A stretch of 64,000 nt of DNA, taken from Meloidogyne chitwoodi (lineage: Eukaryota; Nematoda; Chromadorea; Rhabditida; Meloidogynidae). Numbering within the stretch: the first letter of the stretch is position 1; each line of letters begins with the position of its first letter. The notes below the pieces were generated by a model. That model did no database searches. It worked only from the letters and a program-made list of their open reading frames with translations, and had not been told where the DNA came from. A program made the translations under genes and the position numbers. Positions 1 to 12,070 of the stretch are shown one piece after another. The stretch spans positions 992,001 through 1,056,000 of the forward strand of contig JACZZP010000006.1 in assembly GCA_015183035.1 (NCBI GenBank), written 5' to 3'.

Positions 1-545
1 TATTGTAATCGCCTAGTATTTTAGTTTAAACCATATGATATTTAACCATAAATAATTTCAATATTTAAAGTTTAAATGGATAGAATAAAATACCAACCCA
101 AGACCAACCAGCCATGGGCCAAAAAATGAAGAAGTAATAAAACACTCGCATACCTTGATCCAAGAATTTTGTTCAAACTTGTCCCATCATGATTATTTTA
201 GTCTCATTCGACTTAGTTTAAGAGATTTTTCTAGTATTTGTTATTCGACTTTTTCACTCAAAATCAGCTTATTTCTCCCTATGTTTTTTCAAGTTTTAGG
301 GACCCGTATCTCAGCCCAGAATTAAGACCCAAAAATTTTTTGATGTTATCGACTAACTCGACCGACGAGTTCTTTCGAATGACATCTATATAATTAGGAT
401 TGGAATCCTTTTTCTACAACAAAGCCAACTTAAGCAATATTTTCTGTTCAATGCAGTGACTGATGGAATTATCATTGCATCCTTTCTTATTTTTACACAT
501 AATTTATATAAATATCGAATAAAAAATTATCACCATTGAACGATG
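1..545. repeat. Degenerate dispersed repeat block bordering the truncated gcy gene
   Basis: No coding exon is seen here. The block carries words that recur in the window. Around 100-170 there is accaaccagccatgggcc and agtaataaaacactcgcat, like 34660-34720, and on the other strand 41600-41650 and 42365-42410. Around 350-385 there is gacgagttctttcgaatgac, a degenerate form of the cattcgaaagagctcg motif of the foldbacks at 41.3-42.5 kb. At 540-550 cgatgtgtca matches, inverted, the tgacacatcg at about 41570. The block looks like remains of the same non-autonomous element family and marks where homology to the gcy gene stops. Confidence 0.55.
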
Positions 546-589
546 TGTCAAATTTGTGGGAGGTACCTAACAGTCCCAGTAATTTATTT

Positions 590-2776
590 TTATATTTTAC
601 CTTTAAAATTTCCTTTACTCATATTATTAATTAATGTTCCATTTCTAGCCAAATCTTTATTTAAATAACCAAACTTTTCTGTTGTTTTATTCAAAGATTT
701 TAAATAAGCATATGTTGCATCATGTAAACTACGAGAATATGAAGCAGGCTTAAATTTAATTATTTTTATTAATTATTTATTAAATAAATAAAAAACAATT
801 TGATCATTAGGTCCACCCATACATTCATTTACACAATTAAATGGAGGTTTTCCAAATTCATTTGTCATTTTAGTATTAAAAACATCAATTTGAGAATTTG
901 ACTGATTCTCCAAGTCAATCTTTATTAAAAAAAAGTTTTTTATAATGGTACATATTTATTAATTTACTAACCATAATTACTCTTCTAGCAGCTTTCAAAG
1001 CATCTCCATCACGTCCATCACTAATTCCATTTCTTGTCATCCATATATTATTATATTTTGATATATTTGATCCAGTAAATTCTTAAAACATAAATAATTA
1101 TAAATAATATTTTTTTACCTTGTTGTAACATTCCAAGATTTCTTAATTGTGGAATAATAAATACATATTCATTACTTTGAGCAATTCCCATATCAGTCAT
1201 TGCCAATAAAAAAGTTCTTCTAACATCAATTGAATCAATTACTGCTACAACAACTTTAAAACCAATTTTTAAAAAAATATTTAAATATTTATTTACTTCT
1301 AGAACGATTTTTAATCAATTGAATAGTGTCTTTCATACTGTTGGAATTTGGAGCCATTTGTTTAGTATATACAATTGTTAAATTTTGATTTGTATTTAAA
1401 ATATTTTCAAAGTCTTGTGGGAAATATAAACTCATTCTGAAATATTAAAAAAATATTAATATTTTGAAAAATTAAATAATTACATATATTTACTATTTTA
1501 ATTATTTATGTAAATGACAAGGAATTAGCAAAATCAGAATAGTGTCGGTAGAAATAATAAACGGGAGCATAGGGCTTCACCGTAATTACGGTTACGGAAC
1601 CGTGAAAAATTACGGCAATTTTTTATTACGGTTACGGTTAGGAATTACGGCTTGCGGTACATTTCGCTTACGGTGAAGTTCTAGAGCATTGGAACGAACA
1701 ATGCTCATCCCTGCTTTAAAAGTTCAAAAGAGATACGACTCTAAAAATAAGGAAAATGCAAATATGAGAGATTTTTTTATTTTTTTAAATCTTTTTTTCG
1801 TATTTTTGTTATTTACCTTCTAATATCATCTGGAATATAAATCAACGAAAAGTCAAACCATTGAAATTTCATAAGAATAGCTTCGACTGCTTGTGCAAGG
1901 CTATAAATTAATGAAATATTTAATTTATATATACCTAATAAGAGAAAAGTAAAAAATATAGCCCTTGAATAAGCATTATACGATCTCTTCGAGATAATTC
2001 TAGGAGTTTTCATACCCAATCAGCATAGCTGCTTTCACATTATCTTTTTTAATAAATCTTAAACCTATCCCTAAGCATTAAAATGTTAGCCATCTAAATC
2101 ACTCTTAAAATATAATTTAAATTAATTACTATTTTGTATTAGAATTAATATTAGTCAATGTTGGATAAATATCATTATCATTGAATACAGTTGCCATTGT
2201 TGCACCCCAAAGAAAAATTGGTATATTAAAAAAACTTGGAGGTAATCCAGCATCAATTGCAGCTAAATAATAATTTTTATTTAAATTATTTTAAATGTTT
2301 TATTTTACAAGTAACACAAGGTGGTCCAATAATAACATCAACATTTTCATTAAGAATTAATTGATTTGCATAACCAACAGAAAGTACTTGATCACAATCA
2401 CATATTAACCAAGTAAATCTTTAAATAAATAAATATTTTTAATTATAAAAACATACGTAAAATTAACATTATCAATTAAATGTTCATTTCTTGCTCTTTG
2501 AATAGCAATTGAAATAGCTGGGGCACTTTGTCCAAAACCATAAGCAGCTCTGTATTGACTAGCATTTGCACCTAATATTCCTATTTTTAATTGAAGTTGT
2601 TGTTGTGATAAATTTATTGAAGAAGAAGAAGAAGTTATTATTTGTTTTAATTGTGTTGTTGTTGAAGATGTTGTTGTGAATTTTAATGAATTATTTTGAG
2701 TAACTACATTATTTAAATTTAGAAGTAAAATTAGGGAAAATATCGAAATTAAAATATTTTTATAACTCCTTAACAT
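590..2776 (-). CDS. Truncated receptor guanylate cyclase: ligand-binding part only
   Basis: Paralogue of the complete gcy genes in the window, read on the minus strand. Exon 1 (about 2455-2776) encodes a signal peptide, a Ser/Thr-rich stretch and the start of a receptor-family ligand-binding domain (LQLKIGILGANASQYR). Further exons lie near 2310-2410, 2135-2270, 1813-1910, 1310-1440, 1125-1260, 970-1085, about 800-935 and 600-755. They encode the rest of the extracellular domain, including [16 protein letters not shown] and a last exon ending NNMSKGNFKG. All are open. The exons for the membrane-proximal part, membrane helix, kinase-like and cyclase domains are missing; repeat DNA follows instead. 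Reading through the last donor reaches a stop at 590-592 after a few residues, so a secreted receptor-like protein is possible. It is otherwise a pseudogene, or its 3' part lies outside the window. Confidence 0.6.
1558..1690. repeat. TTACGG-rich short repeat
   Basis: An imperfect cluster of ttacgg and gttacgg words, for example taattacggttacgg at about 1592 and attacggttacggttagg at about 1625, sits in the long intron of the truncated gcy gene, bounded by gcttcaccg and cggtgaagtt as an inverted pair. It resembles a small foldback built from a 6-bp motif. It is not a nematode telomere repeat (TTAGGC). No coding potential is visible. Confidence 0.55.
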
Positions 2777-3571
2777 TTTATTTAAAAAATAAATGAGACA
2801 AATTATAACAAAAATTTAGTTTATATAAAGAATTAAAAAAATTAAAAGAAGACAATAAAAAAGTAGCTAATTTTAATCTCTTTATACTTATAAAATTTGA
2901 AAATTAACACCTCTTCTATTTGGAAGCAAATAAATAAACATTTTTTAATTTTTTGAAACCTATAATTTTAAAAATAAAATTTTTTAAAAGTTTAATCCAG
3001 ATTATAAATATATTTGAGATTCTTTTTTAATAAATGTAACAGACAACCGTGATTATACTTTTAAAAATATTAACATAAACAAAAAAAAATCATTCTATTT
3101 ATTATTTTGTTTATTCTTTTAAAATACTTTAATTAAATTTTGAATCCGCAATTTAATATTAATAAATTAATTAATTTCTCTTTTTACGACCAGCAGTAGC
3201 TGCTGTTGGATTAATTTAATGTTATTGTTTATTTGGTGATACAGTAATACATCTAGTAGAATGGAATCTAATGGAAAATTTTGGGTGACTGAAGCGAAAG
3301 ATTGTTGAGTTGATAATAATATTGCAGAATTTTCACATAAAAATTATATTTTAATCAACACGGATCTTCTAACTTAATTAAACAATACTGAATGGCAATG
3401 AGTAAGACAAATAAATGCCCACGAAAATAGAAAATAAAAAAGGAACTAAACCAAAAGAACTAATTTTATTTATAATTTGAAAAATTTCTTTACATATTGT
3501 GATAAATCGCTTATGAGATTTTTTAAAGAAAATGAAATATATATACAAATAAGAAAATGAATAAATTTCAA
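2777..3571. other. Intergenic stretch between the two minus-strand gcy genes
   Basis: AT-rich DNA serving as the upstream region of the truncated gcy gene and the downstream region of the complete one. No open exon is present apart from the inverted cyclase relic annotated separately at 3186-3280. The 3480-3571 part matches the 3' flank of the plus-strand gcy genes (after 33782 and 40838) in reverse complement, so it is probably 3' untranslated region. Confidence 0.5.
3186..3280 (+). pseudogene. Relic of a guanylate cyclase catalytic exon, opposite strand
   Basis: The plus strand carries accagcagtagctg, then ttattgtttatttggtgata and tagaatggaatctaatgga, matching the gcy cyclase exon that encodes [17 protein letters not shown] and SSRMESNG (compare 33432-33530). 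About a dozen bases are missing after the first block and one base in gtaatacatc (gtaaatacatc in the functional copies), so the frame is broken. It lies tail to tail with the complete minus-strand gcy gene, only about 300 bp past its stop. It is a dead fragment of another gcy copy in the opposite orientation. Confidence 0.75.
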
Positions 3572-6500
3572 TTAATTAGGTTCAGGAGTATCACGATCAT
3601 TATTAGGAATACCAGTTCCTGAAAAATAATGAGAATCACCAGAATGTCCAAGTAACCAAAATGTTTCCATAACTCCTTTTCCTTTAATAATAACTTCTCC
3701 TCTAGGTTCAGTTACATAACCTCCAATTATATTTGTTAAATAATGATTGGCTGTAGTTGAAATATGAATACGTCCAGCTGAAAATATTTAAAAAATTAAA
3801 TTATAATAAAAACAAACGTTTTCCATTAGATTCCATTCTACTAGATGTATTTACTGTATCACCAAATAAACAATAACGTGGCATAGTTAATCCAACAACA
3901 CCAGCTACTGCTGGTCCTTTAAAATAAATTAATTAAAATTATTTAATAACAAAAAAACCAGTATGAAATCCAATTCGTAAATTAACACGTTCATTTGGTA
4001 AATGATCAACTCGAAATGTTGAAACTGTTCTTAAAAAAGCAAATGATAATTCAGCAATTTCCTTAGCATGATCATTTCCATTTTTACGAGGAATTCCAGA
4101 ACAAACTAAATAACCATCACCAATTGTTTCAACTTTATAAACATCATGACTATCAATAATTCCATCAAATGCTGTATAAAGACCATTTAATAAATTTACA
4201 ACCTTTTTTAATATTTAAATTATATATTTAATTTAAATATTTAATAATAACTTGTAAAGGTGAACATTTACTAGCAAGTGTTGTAAATGAAACAACATCA
4301 GAAAAGAATATTGTTGCTGCACTAAATTGTTCTGGTTCAACAAATTCCCCTAATTTTAATTTATCAGCAACTTGTCTTGGAAGCATTCTATATAAAAGAA
4401 TATCACTTTTTCTTTTTTCTTCTACTAATTCTCTAGTTCTTTCTTCAACTTCTTGTTCTAATGAACTTGCATATTGTTCTAACATTCCAAAAACATAATC
4501 CATTAAATTTTGATTTCCATTAATAACCATTTGTTTAAGCATTGAACGAACTTGATCCATTTTTGGTCTTTCAGAAGGATTTTCACTCCAACAATCACGA
4601 ATTAAATGTAACTATAAAATTAAATTGTTTGTTAATTTTAACATAATAATAAATTTTACCAAATTTTGGTTAATTTCTTCACGTGGATGTAATTGGGGAC
4701 GATGTGGAATAGCTGTATTTGTTCTTCTTAGACGATAAATAATTTCTGTAAATTACTAATTTTTTATAATTTGAAAGAAAGAATTAAGGAATTAAATTTT
4801 TATATTAAAATTTCATAAAAATAAAATTATATTTTACCATCAACATCATCTTCTCTTTCAACTCCATTCCAAACAGTTTCTCTATTAACTAATTCACAAC
4901 AAATTATAGCAAAACTATAAATATCTCCTTCTTTTGTTCCTTTACGATTATTTTCTCTTAATAATTCTGGTGCAGTCCAAAGTAATTCTTTTTTTTTTTT
5001 AATAATAAATTAAATTAATAATATTTTTTAAATTTACTTTTTTTAGTCATTGGTTGACTTTCTCTAATCATATTTAAACCAAAATCACTAATTTTAACTT
5101 GCCAACGATCATTAATTAAACAATTTTCTGAAGAAAGCATTCCATGTGATCCAATAAATGATTGATGTAAAGCTATTAAACCACTAGCTATATCTCTCAT
5201 TAAAGTAAACATTACAAAAGAATCACCAACATATTGCTCTTTCGCAATAAGATCCTTTATTTAAATATTAATTTAACTTATTTAAATTAAAATATACCTT
5301 TAAACTTCCTCTTTGACAATGTTTCCAAATTGAATATAAAATTGGTGAATCTGTGCATAATCCACAAAATTTATTTAAATTATCATGATCTAATTGACGA
5401 AGCTAAAATATTTAAATTATTTTATTACACTATTCCGACAAGACTTTTTATTGGATACTTTATTGACAAGAATATTATCTTTTGGGCCTTATGAAAGAAT
5501 GTATTTTATACTAGATAAATGTTAAATAAATTAGATACTATTAGACATAAAATTGCTGTGCTGAAAAGACTTTTAATCACTTTACCTTTCTCAATTGTAT
5601 AAAATCTTCATTAAATATTCTAACTCTAACTTGATATTTAATAGCAAAAACAATTTCTTTATTATATAAAAAATGGGCATAATTATCTGTTTCCAATTTT
5701 TTATTGTCCATACTTGTTAATTTTGTACTTCCAGATTGACTACTTTGTAAACTTTTTAAACTTTTATTTGCCTCCATATTTCTCATATCTTCATTACTTT
5801 TTAATTCTTTTATATTTTTTAATTCTCCATAAGGTATTAAACATTCTCTAGTTAAACGTTCTTTTTCTTTTAATTTTTCTCTTAAAAAATTCTTTAAATT
5901 TTAAAATATATTTTACTAAAATTACCTAATAGCATAACCAATTCCACCCAAAGTAGCAACTAATAATAATAAAACAAGTCCACTACCAATTAATATATAT
6001 GTTGTTACATTTTGTGGACATTCTGTTCCTGTATATCCACAAATTGGTTTATATAAAGGTCTTTTTCCTCCTCTATTTGCCCAAAGAAGAGATTCATCAT
6101 TATAACGTTTTGAAACAGTCAAAAATTAGAATAATATTATTTAAATATTTTATTTTTTTATCTTACAGTTACTCCCAAAACAATAGAAATATTCATTATA
6201 ACAGTTGGTTGATCTGATGCATCCAAAATTGTGACATAAAAATTCGGCTGACGATTTCCTGTTTTATCCAATATAACACGGCCTGTTTGCCCTTTGAAAA
6301 ATATTTTTATATCTAAATAATTTTTTCTTAAAAATTTTACCAGAAAATTCTCCTTCACTCATATTATTAATTAAAGACCCATTTCTAGCTAAATTAATTG
6401 ATAAATATCCAAATTTCTCTGTTGTTTTATTTAATGATCTAAAATATGCATATGTTGCATCATGTAAACTTAAAGCATATGAACACGGCTAAATTAAATT

Positions 6501-8380
6501 TAATTTAAAATATAATTTATTTATTTTTTAACTATTCGTTCAGAAATTTCTCCCATACATTCATCTTTGCAATTAAATGGAGGAGCTCCAAATAAGCTTG
6601 ATACTTTTGACATAAAATTATTAATTTGATCAGTGGACTGGTCTTCAAGGTCAACCTTTTGAATTATTATTTCAATTTAAAAAAAAAATTAATTTAAAAA
6701 TACAATAATTATTCTACGAGTAGCCATTAGGGCATCATTATCACGCCCATCACTTTGATTATTTATATCCTTCCAAAAATTTGTGTATTGTGTTGAATTT
6801 ACTCCAGTGGAAACTAATTATATATTTTTTAAGTAAATGTTTTTTTACCTCTTTGTAACATTCCTAAATTTCTTAATTGGCCGATAATAAACACATATTC
6901 ATTACTTTTAGCAATTCCCATATCATACAATGACAAAAGAAATGTTCTTCTATCTTGTAGTGTATCAAATAAAGCAACCACAACTTTAAAGTTAAAGAAA
7001 AATATATTTTTAAAATAATTTCATTATTTTATTAATAATTATTAATTTTAAATAAATATTATTTTTATATATAATTCTCTCTAAAAACATGTTATAACCC
7101 TTTTATATCCCCTTCTCTATTTCTAGATTTTTTATAATAAATTCCCTTCTCTCTTCTAACTTCTTGATCTGTTCTGTAATTGTAAAAGTGTATCTTTCAT
7201 TGATTTGACTGTTGAATCCATTTTTTGTCTATAAACAATTGTTAAGTTTGCACTGTTACTTATAACAGTCTCAAAATCTTGAGGGAAGAAAAGACCCATT
7301 CTAAATATAATTAAATTTAAAATTAATTAATTTATTATTTTAAATAATTTTTTAATTTTAAAATTATTCTAAAATATTTTTACTAAATAAAAATTGCCTT
7401 CTGACATTATCAGGAACATAAATTAAAGATATTTCAAACCAATTAAATTGTAATAAAACAGCTTGAATTGCTAATGAAAGCCTAAAAATTTTAAAAAACT
7501 TTAATATAATTTTATTAAAAATACAATTTTGTATTTGAATTTAAATTAACTAATGTTGGATAAACTGCTTGGTCATTTAATGAAGAAGCCATTGTTGCAC
7601 CCCACAAATATATTGGAATATTATAAAATGCAGGTGCATACCCAGCAACAATTGCAGCTTAAATTAAAAAAAAAAGAATTTAAAATTAATTTTAAAAAAT
7701 AAGTTTTTGAGTCAGTTTTTGACTAATTTTTAAAGTTGTAGTCAAATCCATTTTTATTATAAATCTTCTTATTATTGCCATTTTATTTTACTTAAATTTA
7801 TTTTTCATTTAAAAAACAATATTTGTATTAAAAATAAGTTCTACACTTACTAGTAACACAAGGAGGTCCAATAATAACATCAACACTTGAATTAAGAATT
7901 AATTGATTTGTATATCCAGCAGTCAATACTTGATCACAATCACATATTAACCAAGTAAATCTAAATATTTATAAATAAATTTTGTTTTATTTTTCATAAT
8001 TTTTACGTAAAATTAACATTATCAATTAAATGTTCATCACGAGCTCTCTGTAAAGCTAAAGTAATTGCTGGGGCACTTTGACCAAAACCATAAATTGAAC
8101 GATATTGACTACCATTTGCTGATAATAAACCAATTTTAAGTTGTAATAAAGGTTGGGAATTTAAAGAAAATTCTGATGTTTTTGTTGTTGTTGAGATTTG
8201 TAAAGGTGTTGTTGTTTGTAAAAAAGAAGTTTTTGTTGTTGTTTTATTATTAAATGTTTCAAATGATTTTGTAGTTATTAAAAAAGATGAATTAAATAAA
8301 TTAATTTGTGTTGAATTTTGGGCAAATAAATAATTATTGTTTTTCAATAAACAAAAAAGAAAAAAGAGTAAAATAAACAT
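3572..8380 (-). CDS. Receptor-type guanylate cyclase (gcy family), complete
   Basis: Membrane receptor predicted to make cGMP from GTP, in nematodes typically in sensory neurons. Exon 1 (8007-8380) gives a hydrophobic signal peptide, a Thr-rich segment and the start of the ligand-binding domain ([24 protein letters not shown]). A single helix follows near 5925-6000 ([18 protein letters not shown]). The kinase-homology domain includes exon 5022-5212 with HGMLSSENC in place of a catalytic HRD and with SDFG retained. A coiled-coil linker ([19 protein letters not shown]) leads into the cyclase domain (about 4260 to 3572). It retains FSDVVSF and KVETIGDGY (both metal-binding Asp, GTP-selecting Glu), YCLFGDTVN (GTP-selecting Cys) and the NTSSR motif (Asn, Arg), so activity is predicted. 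The stop follows PEPN. Its intracellular half is almost the same as in the plus-strand copies. Confidence 0.88.
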
Positions 8381-8756
8381 TTAAAAATGAATAAATTTAA
8401 ATTAAAATAATAATATATTTATATAAAGTTAAATATAAAATTTTATGGAAACCAAAAAATTTTAAACTTTTGATTATTTAAATCAAACATCTAATAGGGA
8501 TTATTTTGCTTTTTTTTAAATTCATTTTCAATTTTGTTTGTACTTATTACTGTATTATCTAGACAATTTTAAAAAATTTAAAAAATTTAAACGGCTTCTT
8601 ATTATTAGTAATGGTAAGGATTTCATTTTTTATGTAAACAATTACGGAATACGTAAAAATATGTATAAAAAATATTTTTTAAAAACAAAAAAAATTGAAG
8701 CTTTATTGCTAAAAACCAAAAAAAAGGAATTAAATTTAAAAAAATAAATAAAAGAA
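8381..8756. other. Upstream region of the minus-strand gcy gene
   Basis: 376 bp of AT-rich DNA between the gcy start codon and the pch-2 stop codon, both minus strand. It must hold the gcy promoter and the pch-2 3' untranslated region. No distinct motif, RNA gene or conserved exon is seen; a 69-codon open frame on the plus strand is low-complexity Lys/Phe-rich and looks spurious. Confidence 0.4.
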
Positions 8757-10849
8757 TTAATCATCAAAGCCATTTTGTTGTAGTAAACAATCTTTTAATT
8801 TATAAAAATTAAAAAAAGAACCTTTTTTATTTTCTTCTTCTTGAAATCCTTCAATTTCTTTCAAAATCAACTTCACATCATCTTTTTCAGCTTCTTTTCC
8901 TATTATTCTTCGTGATTCAACATAAAGACAATAAAGAAATTGTGAAAATTTAATTTTAGTACAATTATTCTCATAATAATCTTCATCTAAATGTTGTGCA
9001 GCCATTGAATAAGCAATTGTTGGCAATTTTCGAATTGTTCGACCGCTCAATTTTGCAGTTTGACAATTACTATTATAAAAACAAAGTTTATTAAAATATT
9101 TCTTTAAATTATTTAAAACTTTATTACATCAAAGAAGGACTTTTAAAATATAAAACAAGTAAAATAATGTCTGAAAAATCTATTTAATAATTTTTTGTTA
9201 CACAAGAGAAATCCATAAAAGAAAATTATCTTGTAATTTTAGAAGAAAAAAAATATATATTAAACAAATACCTTGATGTTCTTCTAATAATTAAATTTTC
9301 AAATTCTTTTGTCCAAGATTCAGGTTGATCATCACCAAAAAGTCCTTTTACTCTTTTCATTTCATTAATGCAAATAGACAGAATTGAATTTATTATTTCC
9401 AATTTAGGACTTTTAAAACACAAAGAAAGTCCAATTCTATCAACAAAAGCAGCATCAAGTGCTCGTTCAATATTTGAAGTACAGAGGATGAAAACATTTG
9501 AAAAACTTAAAAAAATTTAAGAGTAATCTCTTACTCATATTTTTTAAGAAAAATGCAAAAATATGTTTAGATTAATTAAATTGGAAAACATTTAATATTT
9601 AAGTATAAAATTACCGCTTTAATCGATCTAATTGTGTAAGCATCGCATTAACTGCCCTAACTGAATCTGTTGGGTCATTTCCAGCAAATGCTGTCTCACG
9701 ACCGATTGTTAGGCTTTCAACCTTAATTAATCAATTAAAGATTTAAATTAATTTTTAAAAAAACCTCATCAATCAACACAAATATTAATCGATCTGTTCT
9801 TTCCGCCAATTCTTCAATACGAGAAAATAATTTTTGGATAAGTTTTCCACTCTAAAATTTTTAAATATTTTTTAAAATAAAATTTAACAAACTTCACTAA
9901 ACCATTTTGAAAAAAGACTGTGACTATTAACTTCCACAAAAAGTGTTTGTTTAAACATCCTTTGCATTCGAAGTGCCATTCTTTGGGCTACTGCTTTACA
10001 TAAAGTTGTCTTGCCAGTACCAGGAGGTCATAAAATAATAAAAAATATTTAAGATTTTAGAAAATATAATCTTATTATTAAAGTTAATTTTAAACAATTA
10101 AAAAAGGATACCATTTAAAAGGATAAGATGATTTCTGGATAAAATTCTTGGATCAACGCCAAAATGAGCAAATTTTAACGAAGTTGAAATAAAATTAGTA
10201 AGCTAAAATATTTTTGAAATAAATTTAAATTTGTAAAACCTTTTGTTTTGGACAATCATTAATTTCATAAATTAAATTTTCCCAAAGTCCTTCAAAATCA
10301 GCAGTTGGTAATTCCCATTGAAATGTTCCAATTTGGCCTTCTTCATCATTATTTTCATTTTCAGTCATTTCCTCAGCCATTTCACCATAATTATTTGCAG
10401 TATAAAAATAATAATTAGAAGCTTCTAAGCATTCAGGCGTAAGATCAATTTTCTTTGAAATTAAAAAAATATATATTTTATCGATTTTTGTATTACTAAA
10501 TTAATAAAGAATTTAATCTAAATTATGTAAAACTAAATTTTTTTACGGACCAACGAAAAGATTGAGAAACAAACAGAAAAGAATAACCAAAATATTAACA
10601 AAATATGATTCCACTATTTTATTTAAAATATTAACTCACAACTCCTCTCAATCGATTTGAACATTCAATAAAAATTCGTAAAACTTTTATACAAAGTTTA
10701 TTATTTTGTTCATCTGTTGGTATAAATATATAAGGATTATTGATAAATTTAGGCATTATTTGTTTAATTTGATTAAGTAACTCAACTTCATTAATATCAT
10801 TTTTTAAAATTGAAGTTTCCAAACGAATTTCAATATGCAATTTCCCCAT
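8757..10849 (-). CDS. pch-2: Pachytene checkpoint AAA+ ATPase PCH-2/TRIP13
   Basis: Hexameric AAA+ ATPase that remodels HORMA-domain proteins (meiotic HORMADs, MAD2) in checkpoint control. Exon 1 (about 10640-10849) is an N-terminal domain beginning [13 protein letters not shown]. Next come FQWELP and then [19 protein letters not shown], which is split by an intron from the Walker A motif PPGTGKTT (exon start about 10029). Walker B is [12 protein letters not shown] (about 9780-9815); FILCTSN is the sensor region (about 9490). The last exon (8757 to about 9071) has [16 protein letters not shown], the family C-terminal signature (LSGRxLRKLPxLAHA in vertebrate TRIP13). Total length of roughly 430 residues is normal. 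The intron before Walker A (10030-10111) lacks an AG acceptor: it reads GTATCC...TTTAT. The gene is divergent from the small gene at 11354. Confidence 0.87.
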
Positions 10850-11353
10850 TATTTTTTTTAAGCTTTTAATATTAAAATTAAATTGATTAATTAAAAAAAC
10901 AATAAAAAAATAAAAACCAAAACTAAAAATTTAAAAAATAGTAAATAAAATAATTATTTGTATTTTATTGGCGTTTTGTCACATATAAGCGGGCAAATGT
11001 TATTTAATTTTTTGTCTACCAAAATTGATTAATTTTACTTTTGTTAGCTATCTTTTAGAAAGTTGCGTACATAATTCGGATTTTATCTTGCTTGATTCGA
11101 CAGTGAACTACATAAATTAAACATTAAAATTAAACTTTGTTTTTGTCAATATCCGAGTTTAAAAAAAAAAAGAAATTTCTTTGAATAAACAGACAATTAG
11201 AAAACAAGAAATAGTTCACTGTCCATTTGGTAGACGCACATAATTTTTGTGACTTGTACGCGTTATAAATATTATTGATTTATATTTTTTGTTTTTTCTA
11301 TAAATTTGTTTTAAAATTTCTTCAATATTTTTTTTATTAATTTTAGAATAACA
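10850..11353. promoter_or_regulatory. Divergent intergenic region between pch-2 and a small basic-protein gene
   Basis: 504 bp separating two divergently transcribed start codons, so it probably holds both promoters. It is AT-rich, with slightly more GC at 10970-11240 (for example attggcgttttgtcacatat and cttgtacgcgttataa). An imperfect inverted pair, cagtgaactac near 11101 and tagttcactgtcc near 11213, flanks the middle. No TATA box can be assigned in such AT-rich DNA. Confidence 0.4.
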
Positions 11354-12070
11354 ATGTCCGATAAAAATAATTCTAACAATAAGGAACCTTTGATTGGTAT
11401 TTGTTCTACTCCTAAAATAAAAAAAAAGCGAATGAAACCTCGTCGTTTGACAATGCCTTCTAATATTCGTACTCCTAAACAGAACATTGTGGATGAGATT
11501 GTAAAACGTTATAGTATGCAGTTGGAATCAAAACCTGAAGAAAAACTTAGTGACGAATGTTTGGTATTTAAATTTTATTTTAAAATGAGAATATATTTGG
11601 TTAAGTTATTTTTTTGGATTGTTTTACTTAACTTTTCAATATCTGATGTGTAGGGTTATTTTTGTTGATGGAGTGGCATTGCTGCTCGTACTGGGGTGCT
11701 CAAGAAATTTATTGATTTTTTTAGTTTATTTTCAATACGAAAATTTGTTTAAACATTTTTTTCCTAATCCATTTATTGCTAAAATTTTAAAATTAATTTA
11801 AAAATATTTAAGGCAGAGATAACTACGCTTGAGAAAAGTTTTCAAGAACTCGATAATTTTGAATTGCAAGTCGAATCAGTGAAGGTTTTCTCTGATGACG
11901 ATGTTGAGAATAAAGATGAAAATAATGCCAAGGCTTTTACGAAGAAGGAAACAAAAATTGGAAAGAATTTCAAGAAAGGAGAAAATACTCCAGTAAAAGA
12001 CAGCAAAACTCCAATTCAAAAAGAGAATAAGCCTTCACATAGGCGTAGTATTCGCCATTTTTCAACTTAA
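11354..12070 (+). CDS. Small basic TP-motif protein of unknown function
   Basis: Two exons join cleanly in phase 0: 11354-11563 (donor gtattt) and 11813-12070 (acceptor tttaag), giving about 155 residues. The family is not recognised. It is very rich in Lys and has four Thr-Pro sites, STPKIKKKR near residue 17, RTPKQN near 37, NTPVKD near 129 and KTPIQK near 135, which resemble proline-directed kinase targets. There are a predicted helix (VDEIVKRYSMQLES), an acidic patch (VFSDDDVENKDE) and a basic tail (HRRSIRHFST). No membrane segment is seen in the spliced form. It could be a nuclear or chromatin protein, but that is only composition. It is head to head with pch-2. Confidence 0.6.

Noticed and set aside
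1558..1690. TTACGG-rich tract as an internal telomere array
   Set aside because: The nematode telomere repeat is TTAGGC. The tract is short, imperfect and inverted on itself.
8757..10849. ORC1/CDC6-type AAA+ protein
   Set aside because: The first impression came from the AAA+ motifs, but the C-terminal [10 protein letters not shown] and the domain order identify PCH-2/TRIP13.
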